A DNA stretch of 64,000 bases from Laspinema olomoucense D3b (GTDB lineage Bacteria; Cyanobacteriota; Cyanobacteriia; Cyanobacteriales; Laspinemataceae), in the NCBI RefSeq assembly GCF_025370785.1, contig NZ_JAMXFA010000003.1:124001-188000 (forward strand). Reading direction: 5' to 3'. Positions 1-9,450 of the stretch are shown here, one piece after another. The position numbers and the translations under genes were made by a program. Each line of letters opens with the position of its first letter. The stretch's first letter is position 1. Under the pieces are notes generated by a model, which did no database searches, was not told the origin of the DNA, and worked only from the letters and a program-made list of their open reading frames with translations.

Positions 1-80
1 AAGACAAACCGGGATTTTGTACAAAATTTTGGCCGAGTCCTAACTTTTTCTGGGGCACAAACCCGGTTTCATGTCCTGAT
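1..80. repeat. Dispersed palindromic repeat (ACCGGG/CCCGGT family), copy 1
   Basis: Inverted arms around an AT-rich centre: ACAAACCGGGATTTTGTAC at the left and AAACCCGGTTTCATGTCCTG at the right. Similar arms occur at 20061-20140 and 37621-37692 in this window. The remaining sequence up to about 312 has no convincing gene; the open frame 79-279 has no family resemblance and low-complexity content. Confidence 0.5.
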
Positions 81-350
81 GGCACTAAAAACCGCCGCCC
101 CAGAGGAACCCGGACCAATCCGGGGAACTTTATTTTGGAGGATTGCCCAATCTCCACAATTTCCACAATTAATGATGTATCAAAGAGGAACATTTTCTCA
201 AATAGTGGGTCATTGGTGGATAGACTTTTTAATATTTTCCCCGGAATGCTCATCTTTTAGAATCCTATGGGGAGCATGATTTAATCACAGATTAGCTAAA
301 CATCTTAGGGCAATGCGTTATAATAGGCGAGAAAATTTGAAGGCAGACCT
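81..350. other. Left flank of the IS607-type element, no gene recognised
   Basis: No open frame here resembles a known protein. The left end of the IS607-type element should lie somewhere in this stretch, but IS607 elements have no clear terminal inverted repeats or target duplications, so the boundary cannot be placed from the sequence. Confidence 0.4.
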
Positions 351-968
351 ATTGTCAGATATGTCACACCCAAGGAAGCAGCGTTCATCCTTGGAGTCCA
401 CGAAAAAACACTCCGCAGATGGGATGAAAATGGATCAATTAAGACCATCAGAACTCCTGCTGGGCAACGACGACACCACCTTGAATCTTATGCCGCCTTC
501 TCAGGCAGTGACAAGCTTTCAGTCGTTATTTATGCCAGAGTTAGTAGTCGCGCCCAGCAAAGCGGCCTCAATCGAGAGGTTGCCGCACTCTCAAGCCTGT
601 ATCCTGAAGCAGAAGTTATCGCAGAAATCAGAAGCGGACTCAACTTCAAGCGAAAGAAGATGCTTGCCTTATTGGGACATCAATTGTCAGGAAATGTCCG
701 CATGGTTGTCGTTGCCCACAAAGACCGATTGGCAAGATATGCCTGACGGCAGGCTATCACCAACGGATTTGACTGGTTTCGATGGCTCGGTGAGCAAAAC
801 CGGTGCGAACTCGTGGTTCTCAACCAGACAAGTCTCAGTCCAGAACGAGAAATGGTTGAGGACATCCTCGCCATCCTCCACTGCTTCAGTTCCCGACTTT
901 ATGGACTGCGTAAGTACAAGACTCAGGTCAAAGAAGATCCGGATTTACCCCAGTCCCGAACTAAATAA
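351..968 (+). pseudogene. tnpA: IS607-family serine recombinase (tnpA), interrupted
   Basis: In the frame that differs from the downstream nuclease, this stretch translates as an IS607-type transposase. It has a MerR-like helix-turn-helix (EAAFILGVHEKTLRRWDENG), then a small serine-recombinase domain with the catalytic-serine motif YARVSSRAQ and the conserved HKDRLARY. Right after DRLARY the frame meets TGA at 744-746. Reading then resumes in the same frame with FDWFRWLGEQN and continues to TAA at 966-968. Removing 24 bases (741-764) restores the usual DRLARYGFDWFRW join, so a 24-bp insertion carrying a stop has inactivated the gene. No ATG, GTG or TTG start is visible after the upstream in-frame stop at 324-326; ATT at 351 is the only candidate I see. 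The gene overlaps the start of tnpB, as is normal for IS607 elements. Confidence 0.8.
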
Positions 969-2052
969 AGTCTGGCGTAAATGGCTGGCGGCTTGTCGAT
1001 ACTGCTACAACCAAGCAATTGCATTGTTCAGGTGTGGCAAACGACTAAGCAAGTTGAAATTACGCAACGAAGTGATGCAGGGTGAATTACCCGCATGGGT
1101 TAAAGAAACACCCTGCCACATTCGGCAAAATGCCATCTTCGATGCCTATCTCGCTTTTATCGCCAGTCCTAATGCAAGGTTTAGAAGTTGTCGTGACAGT
1201 TCTCAAGCGATTAAGTTTAATGATGCTAATTTCTCTTCAGGAAGTTGGTATCCAAGACTAACGAAAGGATTAACTTTCAGGGTTTCCGAACCCATCCCTA
1301 AAACTTGTGACCAAGGGACTCAGTTGGTGTTTACCAAAGGTCGATGGTTTGCGGTTTTCCCTGAACCGGTTTCTGTTACTCCAACGGAAGCCACCGGAGT
1401 GATTGCATTAGATCCGGGTGTCCGAACTTTTATGACTGGGTTTGATGGTTCACGGTTTCTGGAATTTGGCTCCGGGGATATTGGACGCATTACTCGGCTA
1501 TGCCAACATTTGGATGATTTAATGAGCCGAATCGCCAAGGAACCCAGTCGCTCAAGGCGGCGACGCATGAGGCAAGCGGCTCAACGAATGAGAACCAAAA
1601 TCCGGAATTTAGTTGATGAAGCCCACAAGCAAATTGCTCATTACTTGACTCACAACTACAGTGTAATTTTTCTGCCCACTTTCGAGACTTCCGATATGGT
1701 TGCCAAGGTGAAGCGGAAAATCAGGTCCAAGACTGCCCGAGCAATGCTAACTTGGGCGCACTATCGATTTAAACTAACCCTGAGACATCAAGCCGAGATA
1801 ACTGGAACCACAGTTGTGGATGTGACTGAAGAATACACCAGCAAAACCTGTACCCACTGTGGTCATGTTCACTCCAAGCTAGGTGGCTCAAAAGTGTTCC
1901 GATGTCCTGAGTGCGGGTTCACTCTACCCAGAGACTGGAACGGTGCTTTTGGAATTTTTCTAAAAGCTTTGCGGGATACCGCCTCTGTTACCTTAATAGG
2001 TGATAGTGCTATCGTCGCATTGTCCGGCAATAGCCGGATAAATGTCGCGTAA
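901..2052 (+). CDS. tnpB: IS607-type TnpB RNA-guided nuclease
   Basis: TnpB is the RuvC-like, RNA-guided nuclease of IS200/IS605 and IS607 transposons and the ancestor of Cas12. From the ATG at 901 it has 383 residues, a normal size. Visible features are the N-terminal RKIRIYPSPE-like start (here KKIRIYPSPELNKVWRKWL), the first RuvC aspartate in IALDPGVRTF, the glutamate in FLPTFETSDM, a zinc ribbon with two CxxC pairs (CTHCGH and CPECGF), and the last aspartate in PRDWNGAFGI. All three catalytic acids and four cysteines are present, so it looks intact although its partner tnpA is broken. The same frame stays open upstream to 313, but those residues are only the out-of-frame reading of tnpA, so I start at 901. 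Confidence 0.9.
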   Translation: MDCVSTRLRSKKIRIYPSPELNKVWRKWLAACRYCYNQAIALFRCGKRLSKLKLRNEVMQGELPAWVKETPCHIRQNAIFDAYLAFIASPNARFRSCRDSSQAIKFNDANFSSGSWYPRLTKGLTFRVSEPIPKTCDQGTQLVFTKGRWFAVFPEPVSVTPTEATGVIALDPGVRTFMTGFDGSRFLEFGSGDIGRITRLCQHLDDLMSRIAKEPSRSRRRRMRQAAQRMRTKIRNLVDEAHKQIAHYLTHNYSVIFLPTFETSDMVAKVKRKIRSKTARAMLTWAHYRFKLTLRHQAEITGTTVVDVTEEYTSKTCTHCGHVHSKLGGSKVFRCPECGFTLPRDWNGAFGIFLKALRDTASVTLIGDSAIVALSGNSRINVA

Positions 2053-2195
2053 ATGTATCAGATTCCCCGACCATTCCGATGGTCTGGACTTAGGAAGTGA
2101 CTTGAACGGGGTGTAATCCGGAGCAAGCTGGCAATGCCTGCTCTTTTTAGGGGAAGTCTCCAGGCAACTGACTAAACGGGAACCAAACTGTGAAA
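1960..2195 (+). ncRNA. Candidate TnpB guide RNA (reRNA/omega RNA) region
   Basis: TnpB proteins use a guide RNA made from the 3' end of tnpB and the adjacent right end of the element. Just after the tnpB stop there is a perfect hairpin GACCAT-TCCG-ATGGTC (2069-2084), followed by a G-rich, structured non-coding stretch to about 2195. This fits an IS607 guide-RNA scaffold. The exact 3' border, and therefore the guide, cannot be read without a comparison to an empty site. Confidence 0.45.
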
Positions 2196-2459
2196 TGCTC
2201 ACAACGGTAGGGTGGATTGAACCGAAGAATTTAGATAAAAAGAGTTGTGGCGATCGCCCATCAGAATCCGGGGATAATAGACTGAGTAATTTTTTGATAC
2301 CTTGATTGCCCAAAAGAGGTTTAGAGAAAACTATTTTGAGCGATCGCGAGGACAGAGCTTATGACATAAGTCACACTCGGATTCAAGAGAACTACTACAA
2401 TTAATTTAGGCTTTCACTCAATCCCATCACTCGCTCTGTACCATAAGGGAGAACCGAAT
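2196..2459. other. Intergenic, right flank of the IS element and leader of the DUF928 gene
   Basis: No gene is supported. It contains two near-HIP1 motifs (GCGATCGCCC at about 2250 and AGCGATCGCG at about 2340) and ends with the ribosome-binding sequence AAGGGAGAA ahead of the next start. Confidence 0.4.
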
Positions 2460-3320
2460 ATGATTAATACAAAATATTGGACTCCATCAATACTAGCTAG
2501 TATTGCCGTAGGTTTGCAATTATTGACAGGGGGAACCCTCCCAACATCGGCAGCGGAATTTGTCCCCCCGGATAATGTCGGCGCCCCTAGAGGACGTGTT
2601 GGCGGAGGCACCCGGGGCGGAAGTCCCTTTGATCAAGTGAGTCCTGGAGTTCCAGGACGACGGATTGGAGGGGGTAGTCGAGGCTGTAGCGTCACCGGGG
2701 ATCGTCCGACCGATCAAGCGTTAACAGCGTTGGTCCCTGAAACCACGATGGGATTAACCGTAGAAGCCTATCCCACATTCTTTTGGTATTTACCATCGAC
2801 TTCAGCCACGGGAGTAGAATTCGTGCTGATGGATGAAATGGGTGAAAAAGTCATTTATGAAACTACATTTCGCACAAAAGGTGAGGCGGGAATCGTTAGC
2901 TTGAACCTGCCGGAAAATGCGAGCCTCCCCCCATTAGAAATTAATGCGAATTATCGCTGGTACTTTTCTATTATTTGTAACCCCGAAGATCGGGCAGCAG
3001 ATGTTTATGTCCAAGGCTGGATTCGCCGAATAGAGGCCAGTGCAGGCTTAACCGAGCAGTTACTCACCACTACATCGGACCTGGAACGTGCTCAAGTGTA
3101 TGCTCGCAACGGGATTTGGCATGAGGCGATTTCCGTGCTGGCTAAACTGCGCCGTAGCAATCCCAATAATGCGGACATCACCACGGAGTGGGAAGAACTG
3201 ATCACCTCAGTGCAACTGTCAAATGTCGCGCAGGTCCCCCTCGTTCAAGAGATCATCATGGAAATCGAGGAGGATCAGCAAAGCCGAGCCACCGAAGCCA
3301 ACCCTGAAACCAACCGATAA
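2460..3320 (+). CDS. Secreted DUF928 family protein
   Basis: A 286-residue exported protein of the cyanobacterial DUF928 family; the function is unknown. The N-terminus is a signal peptide (hydrophobic residues about 10-30, then PTSAAEF). It is followed by a Gly/Arg-rich linker with GGGTRGG and GGGSRGC. The DUF928 core is recognisable from TALVPETTMGLTVEAYPTFF, VEFVLMDEMGEKVIYETTF and the NANYRWYFSIICNP stretch typical of the family. The C-terminal third looks helical (LERAQVYARNGIWHEAISVL). In other cyanobacteria DUF928 proteins often sit near TPR or CHASE2-type proteins; here the next gene, facing it, is a TPR protein. ATG at 2460 is preceded by GGGAGAA. Confidence 0.85.
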   Translation: MINTKYWTPSILASIAVGLQLLTGGTLPTSAAEFVPPDNVGAPRGRVGGGTRGGSPFDQVSPGVPGRRIGGGSRGCSVTGDRPTDQALTALVPETTMGLTVEAYPTFFWYLPSTSATGVEFVLMDEMGEKVIYETTFRTKGEAGIVSLNLPENASLPPLEINANYRWYFSIICNPEDRAADVYVQGWIRRIEASAGLTEQLLTTTSDLERAQVYARNGIWHEAISVLAKLRRSNPNNADITTEWEELITSVQLSNVAQVPLVQEIIMEIEEDQQSRATEANPETNR

Positions 3321-3418
3321 AAGGGGCAATTCTCAAGGGGGACTGTTGAAGGATGAAGGATGAATTTTTTTCATTTCCCCCATCCTACGGTCCTTCCCTC
3401 TTTCGGGAGTGAGGAAAA

Positions 3419-4534
3419 TTAAGGCTGAAGCTCGCTCAGAAGTGCCTCGACTTTTTCCAATCTTTCATTTTCACCCTGCTGCTGATAAAGCTCTTCGGCT
3501 TTTTTCAATTGCTCGATCGCCTCGGAAATCCGATTGCGTCCTCGTAAGGCCAGGGCGAGATTATAATAAGCATCCCCATTATCTGGAGAGAGTTCCGTTA
3601 ATCGACGGTAGGCGACGATCGCCTGTAAATAGTCTTCCTGCTGGAGATGAATCTGGGCGATCGCAGCTTGGGGTTCTATCAAATCCGGCGCTAAACTCAC
3701 TGCTCTTTGATAAGTAACCAGGGCTTCGATCATCTGACCCTGGTCCTGTAGTAGTTTGCCGATCGCTAACTGAAGTTGGGCATTTCGCGGTTCAAACTGG
3801 GCCGCTTGCTTAAACGTTTCCAAAGCTTCATTCGTCTTTCCCTGTGTCAGAAACGCCACCCCTAAAATCATCTGAATACTCCCTTGTCGGGGAGCCAACG
3901 CTGCAGCTTGTTGAAGTGCCGTGACTGCCTCATCAATCCGTCCCTGCTGGAGTAACGCCGTCCCAATCGACTCGTAAGCTTGCCAGTAGCTCGTATCGCG
4001 ACTGGTCACCTGTTGAAACGCCTGTAATGCTCCGTCATAGTCTTCTTGGCGCAACAAAACCACCCCTAACCCTATTTGGGCATTCAGGTTCTCCGGATCC
4101 AGTTGTGCCGCTCGTCGGTAGGCGATCGCTGCCCCCTCATTATTACCCAAATTCGCCAAGGCATAACCCAGGGCATATTGGAAATCTGCATTGTCCGGTT
4201 CCAAAGAAGTCGCTTGCTCAAAGGCATTCACTGCGGCTTCAAAATTTTGCTGCGTGGCTTGTAAAAAGCCAATTCCAGAAAAAATCCGTGCGTTGTCACC
4301 ATCTAAGTTAGCCGCTTGTAAATAAACCTCGATGGCTTTGGCATAATCCCCCGAATCCACTAATTCTCGCCCTTGTCGCAACAGTTCATTAACCTCGCGG
4401 TTGAGATTCTCATTATTTTGGGCCGCCTGCGCTAACAATAGAGGTTCGGTTGCCCCCAGGGTAACCGATGGGGTGATGATGCTGATTCCTCCTAACAACA
4501 GGAGACTCACGAATAAAGGGTTCAGTTTTTGCAC
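3419..4534 (-). CDS. Secreted tetratricopeptide-repeat protein
   Basis: A 371-residue protein with a signal peptide (MQKLNPLFVSLLLLGGISII) and about nine consecutive TPR units from residue 50 to the end, recognisable by the W/L-G-Y/A-P spacing, for example YAKAIEVYLQAANLDGDNAR and YLQAIVAYRRLTELSPDNGD. TPR arrays are protein-protein interaction scaffolds. Export suggests a periplasmic or thylakoid-lumen role, but no partner can be named. It converges on the DUF928 gene across about 100 bp. A short stem (TTCTCTGTT/AACAGAGAA, 4585-4608) lies in its leader. Confidence 0.8.
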   Translation of the reverse strand: MQKLNPLFVSLLLLGGISIITPSVTLGATEPLLLAQAAQNNENLNREVNELLRQGRELVDSGDYAKAIEVYLQAANLDGDNARIFSGIGFLQATQQNFEAAVNAFEQATSLEPDNADFQYALGYALANLGNNEGAAIAYRRAAQLDPENLNAQIGLGVVLLRQEDYDGALQAFQQVTSRDTSYWQAYESIGTALLQQGRIDEAVTALQQAAALAPRQGSIQMILGVAFLTQGKTNEALETFKQAAQFEPRNAQLQLAIGKLLQDQGQMIEALVTYQRAVSLAPDLIEPQAAIAQIHLQQEDYLQAIVAYRRLTELSPDNGDAYYNLALALRGRNRISEAIEQLKKAEELYQQQGENERLEKVEALLSELQP

Positions 4535-4990
4535 GGCCTAACTTCTCTTGTTTGTACGATAATTGCTAGAGATTACAAGAATGCTTCTCTGTTACCGGGA
4601 ACAGAGAAACCTACAGGATACCCCTTGCCACCCCTAGGGCGAACCGAACCGTTCACTTTCTCCAGAGCGATTGGAGGAGGCGCGAGCAAGGTAACCTCTC
4701 GGGACTCTGATTTTAACAACAACGGCTCACCTTTTTAAGGGGTGGTTGTAGAATCCTATTTAGGGATTTTAACGGCAGAAGTATGAGATAAGCGCAATCA
4801 ACTGGGAAATTTTTGGGGGAGGATTCAAGATGGGATTGCCCAAAGCATCAGCGCGGTTCAGAAACTGTTTCTCCCCAGGGGGACAAGGGCCGATCTCCGA
4901 ATCGTCAACTCCCCCTTAACCTCGGGTAATTCTGGGGCGCCCAGGCAGCCACTGGGACTTGCGCAACTCCGGCCCCCCAGGCGATCGCCC
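4535..4990. other. Intergenic leader region without a gene
   Basis: Lies between two minus-strand genes. It contains the perfect 9-bp hairpin at 4585-4608 and a GC-rich stretch (4620-4700). I could not match it to a known riboswitch. The open frames here are shadows. Confidence 0.35.
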
Positions 4991-6880
4991 TTACCGATTT
5001 TGCTCTTCCCGATTTCGGGAGAATCGGCTCTCTTGGAACGAACTGCCAATCCCTTGCAGAATCCCTCGCCCAATTAAACCCAAACCTTTCCCCAATTGAA
5101 TCAGCAAATAGCGCCCACTATTCCCCAAAGAGAGCAAAATAGCTTTGATTCGCGGGGAGATGGCATCGCGAGTTTCTAGGAGCAACGTAACCCCCAGTCT
5201 CAGTCCTTTGAGTTGGACTAATTCTTGCCTTCGTGGGGAATAAATTTGAGTTTTTTTAATCCCTCCATCGTCCAAGATATAGAGCCAATGTCGGCTTTCA
5301 AAGATAGCTTTGGGTTCTAACCAGAGATTTTGACGACGATATTTCCAGGATAAATCATTTCTAAATCGCTCAATTTCTCGGGTGGATAGCCAGTGCTTAT
5401 CTAAAAAGTTGAGTTTAATTTCTTCTACATCAGCGACCCGATTTAAGAGGGGTTGGATGATAGCGTTGGCAACTTGAATGATTAGGTTTTCCAGTAAAGC
5501 GCTGGCGTGAGCAATGGATTTCGGGTCTTCCGGGGAGTAGATGACATTTTCGATCACCAAGGGAATTTGATGGAGGAGATAGGCTAATAAATCGAGAACG
5601 AGGGGGATTTTATTTAATAAAGCACCTTGGACAATCTCGATTTCTTCCAGTAAAAAGGGTACGAGGTCAAACTCACCGAGGACGGAGGGCGAGGAATTGG
5701 CTAACCCCAGGTTAATGGAATAGTATTTCCCGAAATAGGCAGTAACGGACATTTCCCATAAATCGCGGATGATGCGATCGCGTTTTGAGGGGAGTTCCGT
5801 AGCCTGGACTTGAGCATACCGCAGTTGCGCCAAAATTTCTTCAAATTGGTGCAGAATCGTGTACAGTAATTCTTGCCTTTTGTCAAGGTTTAGGATATCA
5901 ATTTCTAGGACGGTATCTGTGAGGTTGGCCAAAGGAGTATCTATTTTCTCGGCGATCGCCTCCAGTAATGGGCGAGGGTTATGAATCGGGCTCAGTTCTG
6001 AACCCGTAGGAGATAACAACTCGGGAGCAGAAGCCGCAACCAAACTCGCGAGATTCCTTGATTTTCGGGGGCGATTGGGGCGCTCTGGAGATGCCTGGAT
6101 GCGGTTAGGTTGCCCGGGAGAATTGACTTGAAAACGGCGATCGGTAGGGTTTGCCGACTGAGGAGGTGGCGGTTCGCTCACCGATGGAGCCAACAACTTA
6201 TTTACCATCCAACGAGCGGTGAGGAGTTCCCTGCGGCGGCCCTGCCAAAACAAGCGGTCAAAATCCGATAAGCGATCGCCTTGTACATACTGATCAACCT
6301 GGCGAATTTCGGCATCAATTTGACGTAAACCCGAAAGGCCCAGATCCTTGAGTATAAGGCCAATCAGTCCACCCGGCCTAGAAATTCCCCGACTTTGCCC
6401 CGTGGAGACCCGAATATTTCCCCCTCTACCCCAATAGGTTTCCCCCGATGCCACAGTCCCGATGGCCTGAATCAGTTCCGCTCCGGCTATCCCTTTCGGG
6501 CAGTATCCCTTGACATTCCTAGGATACGCAGTCTCTGTAGGGTTAGGGTTTGGCGAGCGACCCAGCAACAATAGAGACACCCCAGGGTATCGTTGCCCGA
6601 GTTCTGCCATCAGGGTGAAACTCGTGACTCCATCGGGTTCCGTGCGGCCTAACTCCAAGTCCAACAACACCACATCCACAGGGCGATCGGCAGGAGGGGG
6701 GGCGATCGCGCTCGGGTCCGCCGGATTGGCCAGAGTAGAGAGAATCTCTAAAGCACGAGTCCCGTCAGTGGTTTGACCCACGACTTGCAGATCCGTTGAT
6801 TGCTGACACAAGCTAGACAGACCCAATAAGAAAATCGGGTCTTGCTCAATCAATAGCAGTTGAAAAGGGGGGTGACTCAC
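4991..6880 (-). CDS. DUF3685 protein with an N-terminal receiver-like domain
   Basis: A 629-residue cyanobacteria-specific protein. Residues 1-150 resemble a response-regulator receiver (QLLLIEQDPIFLLGLSSLCQ, then VDVVLLDLELG with the putative phospho-accepting aspartate, then GYCPKGIAGAELIQAI). A proline-rich low-complexity linker follows (about 230-290). The rest is the DUF3685 region (WMVNKLLAPS, then the DTVLEIDILNLDKRQELLYTI and FLDKHWLSTREIERFRND stretches). The function is unknown. The receiver lacks an obvious output DNA-binding domain. The gene is oriented like the next one, the 798-residue membrane protein, 173 bp away. Confidence 0.8.
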   Translation of the reverse strand: MSHPPFQLLLIEQDPIFLLGLSSLCQQSTDLQVVGQTTDGTRALEILSTLANPADPSAIAPPPADRPVDVVLLDLELGRTEPDGVTSFTLMAELGQRYPGVSLLLLGRSPNPNPTETAYPRNVKGYCPKGIAGAELIQAIGTVASGETYWGRGGNIRVSTGQSRGISRPGGLIGLILKDLGLSGLRQIDAEIRQVDQYVQGDRLSDFDRLFWQGRRRELLTARWMVNKLLAPSVSEPPPPQSANPTDRRFQVNSPGQPNRIQASPERPNRPRKSRNLASLVAASAPELLSPTGSELSPIHNPRPLLEAIAEKIDTPLANLTDTVLEIDILNLDKRQELLYTILHQFEEILAQLRYAQVQATELPSKRDRIIRDLWEMSVTAYFGKYYSINLGLANSSPSVLGEFDLVPFLLEEIEIVQGALLNKIPLVLDLLAYLLHQIPLVIENVIYSPEDPKSIAHASALLENLIIQVANAIIQPLLNRVADVEEIKLNFLDKHWLSTREIERFRNDLSWKYRRQNLWLEPKAIFESRHWLYILDDGGIKKTQIYSPRRQELVQLKGLRLGVTLLLETRDAISPRIKAILLSLGNSGRYLLIQLGKGLGLIGRGILQGIGSSFQESRFSRNREEQNR

Positions 6881-7053
6881 GGCAGAAATGAGTTAAAGGG
6901 CTGGGATAGGGGAGCCAGAACAGCGCAGTTCGGGGAAAGCCGAGCCAAAATCAACCGTTTCACCGACCCCCCGAGAGCTGTCTTTGGTTTCTAGATCCCA
7001 TTGTGCCGCACAAATCCTCCATTTCTATCGGATGCGACCCCTTTAAGGGAAAT

Positions 7054-9450
7054 TTATTCAATCCCATCAACGGGCAAGGGAGCATAGGAGTCTTCAGTGC
7101 TGGAGGCTGGAACCGGCTCTTCATAGAATGGTGCTGGCTCCTCATAAGAACTGGGTTGTTCATAGTAGGGTTCGGGAGCTTGATAAGCTGCTGCCGGTGG
7201 CTCATAGTAGGGTTCCGGCTCATAGTAGGGTTCCGGCTCTTGATAGGCGGGTTCCGGCTCTTGATAGACCGGAGCGGGTTCTTGATAGACCGCAGCGGGT
7301 TCTTGATAGGCGGGTTCCGGCTCTTGATAGACCGGAGCAGGCTCTTGATAGACCGGAGCGGGTTCTTGATAGACCGGAGCGGGTTCTTGATAGACCGGAG
7401 CGGGTTCTTGATAGACCGGAGCGGGTTCTTGATAGACCGGAGCCGGTGCTTGATAGACCGGAGCTGCTTCAGCTTCCCGGGCGGCATAGATGGCATCTAG
7501 TTGGGCATTCCACCGAGCGATCGCCGTTCGGGCTTCAGAATACAAAGCACGACCCGAGCGAATTTTAGAAGCAGTATCGATCGCCTTGGTGAGACTCCCC
7601 TGGGCGGCCAAGGTGGCGGCTTGATCCAGAATCGGTTGGTCTTCAGTAATTTGAATCTGGCTGATCCATTTTCCGATATTTTCTGAGGCTTGTTGATGCA
7701 GCGCTCGACCGGGAGCAATTTTTTTGGCTTCGTTGACTGCTTCCTGGAGTTGACCGGCTTGGGCCAGAGCCTGGGCGCTCGCGAGGATGGGTTGATCTTC
7801 GAGGGTTTCGACCTGTTTGTTCCATTGAGCAATCAGGGTTTGGGCTTCAATCCGCAGGGGGCGGCCCGGGGCCACCTGTTGGGCTGAGGCGATCGCATTT
7901 TTTAAGGCAGCAATATTATTGGAGTTGGCGATCGCTTGGGCGGCGACGACATAGCCTCGGTCTTCAATTTGTTCAATTTCCTTGCGCCATTCAGCGATCG
8001 GGGTTTGAGCATCGAGACGTCCGGGGCGCTCCTTGCCTATCATTTCAGCCTGGGCGATCGCCAACTGCATCAGCATTGGGGTACGGAAACTGGCGACAGC
8101 TTGGGCCATCTGGACCTGAACCAGGTCTTGTTTGTGCTGATTCCAGCGGACCAAGTTTTCTTGAGCTTGGCTGTACAGGGGACTGTCCGATTGAATTTGA
8201 CCGGCGATCGCCGAGGCTTCTAGGAACGTAAATAGGCGATCGGGGATAGGTCCGGCGGGTTTGTCATTTTGGACCAGGGCTTGGGCTGAACTTAGCTGAA
8301 TCAAGTCCTGACTTTCCCCATAAACTGTTGTATCTGAGGGAATCCATTTGGCAGCGGAGATAGCTTGCGCATAATTGCCACTTTGGAAGCGAGTTTTGGC
8401 GATCGCCAACAATTCTGCACTCCAGCGGTTAATCTCCTGATTGGCCTGCTCTCGAACATATCGTTGGGGGTTAATTTGTCGCGCTAGGTCGATGGCCCGG
8501 ACTAACTCCTCGGCTGTCCGGTTGTAGACCAAATAGCGGGCATCTTCTAACTGTTTCCACGCTTCCTTTTCAGCGACTATTCGCTGCTGTAGTTCTCCAT
8601 AGCGCGTAGAACGCCAGTGGACGTTATTCAATTTGAGCAACTCTCGCATCTGATCCTCGACGGCGCTCCAGTTGCGAGCTTTCAGTGCAGCTTCAGCTTT
8701 ATCGTAAATTGCTTTTCCCTCGTCCCAATCTGCTTCCCAAAGTTGTACTTCTTGTTCGACTTGGGCGTAGACTGGGTTGGTTTTAGGAATTTTTTCGACA
8801 ATGGCATTGGCGCCGTTTAAATCTCCGGCCATAAATTTCTGCCTTGCCAAGTCCAGAATCAGGGCCGACCATTCCCCGACTAATTTATCCCCCTGACCCC
8901 GCAGGGGATGGTCTGTGGGCCAGCTTTCCACGAGTTCGATTCCCGCGACCAGCCGGTCTAGGTCCCCGGTTTGGGCCGCATTTTGGGCGCAGTAGAGGCG
9001 ATCGCGGTCGGTGGAACTTACCCCGAGAGCATCACAATCAATCGGTGGGGGCATGGTGAGTAACCACCGCAGGGATACCGCTCCCATGCTGGTACAAACT
9101 ACCAGCAGACTCAGCCAGAGTAAATGCCATCCCCATAACAGACTTCGACCCTTGTCGATTCGAGGTTTGGCTTCTGTGGCGACGAGCGCCCCTGTCTGAT
9201 TTTGATCTGGATTTGTGATTTTTTTCTGGACCCGAAGGGGGAATTTCCAGCCCCAGCCCTTGACGGATTTCGGGGGGTGTGGGGCCAATTCTGGGCTTTG
9301 GGTTAATATCTCGCCGGTTTCTGAGTGATTGCGCTGCGATCGCCCACCCCATAACCGAGCGGCGATCGTTCCTTTAATGCGTCCATCCCGCCGTCTCCGA
9401 ATGCGGTGGTTTGGCTGTGTACTGGATTGGTCAAATTCTTTTCTCACCAT
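7054..9450 (-). CDS. Membrane-anchored repetitive protein with a YQEPAPV minisatellite tail
   Basis: A 798-residue protein. It has a basic, disordered N-terminus (residues 1-100), one transmembrane segment at about 103-130 ([18 protein letters not shown]), then a long helical region with repeated units ending in ...A(Q/R)xxIAxWxxQ(I/V)xxxED (for example [20 protein letters not shown]). The C-terminal 110 residues are a Pro/Glu/Tyr/Gln tail built from the heptad YQEPAPV. Relatives in cyanobacteria are often labelled chromosome segregation ATPase, but no Walker motif is visible, so I do not adopt that function. The helical units suggest an extracytoplasmic scaffold. Confidence 0.7.
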   Translation of the reverse strand: MVRKEFDQSSTQPNHRIRRRRDGRIKGTIAARLWGGRSQRNHSETGEILTQSPELAPHPPKSVKGWGWKFPLRVQKKITNPDQNQTGALVATEAKPRIDKGRSLLWGWHLLWLSLLVVCTSMGAVSLRWLLTMPPPIDCDALGVSSTDRDRLYCAQNAAQTGDLDRLVAGIELVESWPTDHPLRGQGDKLVGEWSALILDLARQKFMAGDLNGANAIVEKIPKTNPVYAQVEQEVQLWEADWDEGKAIYDKAEAALKARNWSAVEDQMRELLKLNNVHWRSTRYGELQQRIVAEKEAWKQLEDARYLVYNRTAEELVRAIDLARQINPQRYVREQANQEINRWSAELLAIAKTRFQSGNYAQAISAAKWIPSDTTVYGESQDLIQLSSAQALVQNDKPAGPIPDRLFTFLEASAIAGQIQSDSPLYSQAQENLVRWNQHKQDLVQVQMAQAVASFRTPMLMQLAIAQAEMIGKERPGRLDAQTPIAEWRKEIEQIEDRGYVVAAQAIANSNNIAALKNAIASAQQVAPGRPLRIEAQTLIAQWNKQVETLEDQPILASAQALAQAGQLQEAVNEAKKIAPGRALHQQASENIGKWISQIQITEDQPILDQAATLAAQGSLTKAIDTASKIRSGRALYSEARTAIARWNAQLDAIYAAREAEAAPVYQAPAPVYQEPAPVYQEPAPVYQEPAPVYQEPAPVYQEPAPVYQEPEPAYQEPAAVYQEPAPVYQEPEPAYQEPEPYYEPEPYYEPPAAAYQAPEPYYEQPSSYEEPAPFYEEPVPASSTEDSYAPLPVDGIE
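7190..7470 (-). repeat. 21-bp coding minisatellite
   Basis: About ten head-to-tail copies of a 21-bp unit (TTGATAGACCGGAGCGGGTTC on the plus strand) encode the heptad YQEPAPV and variants ([14 protein letters not shown]) in the C-terminus of the 798-residue protein. The unit is a multiple of three and has no stop in several frames, which creates long spurious open frames on both strands. Confidence 0.85.

Noticed and set aside
79-279. Plus-strand 66-codon frame
   Set aside because: No family resemblance and no ribosome-binding site; begins inside a palindromic repeat.
6960-7568. Long frames on both strands across 7.0-7.5 kb (LRSIKN and LIDRSGF repeats)
   Set aside because: They are alternative readings of the 21-bp minisatellite of the 798-residue protein.
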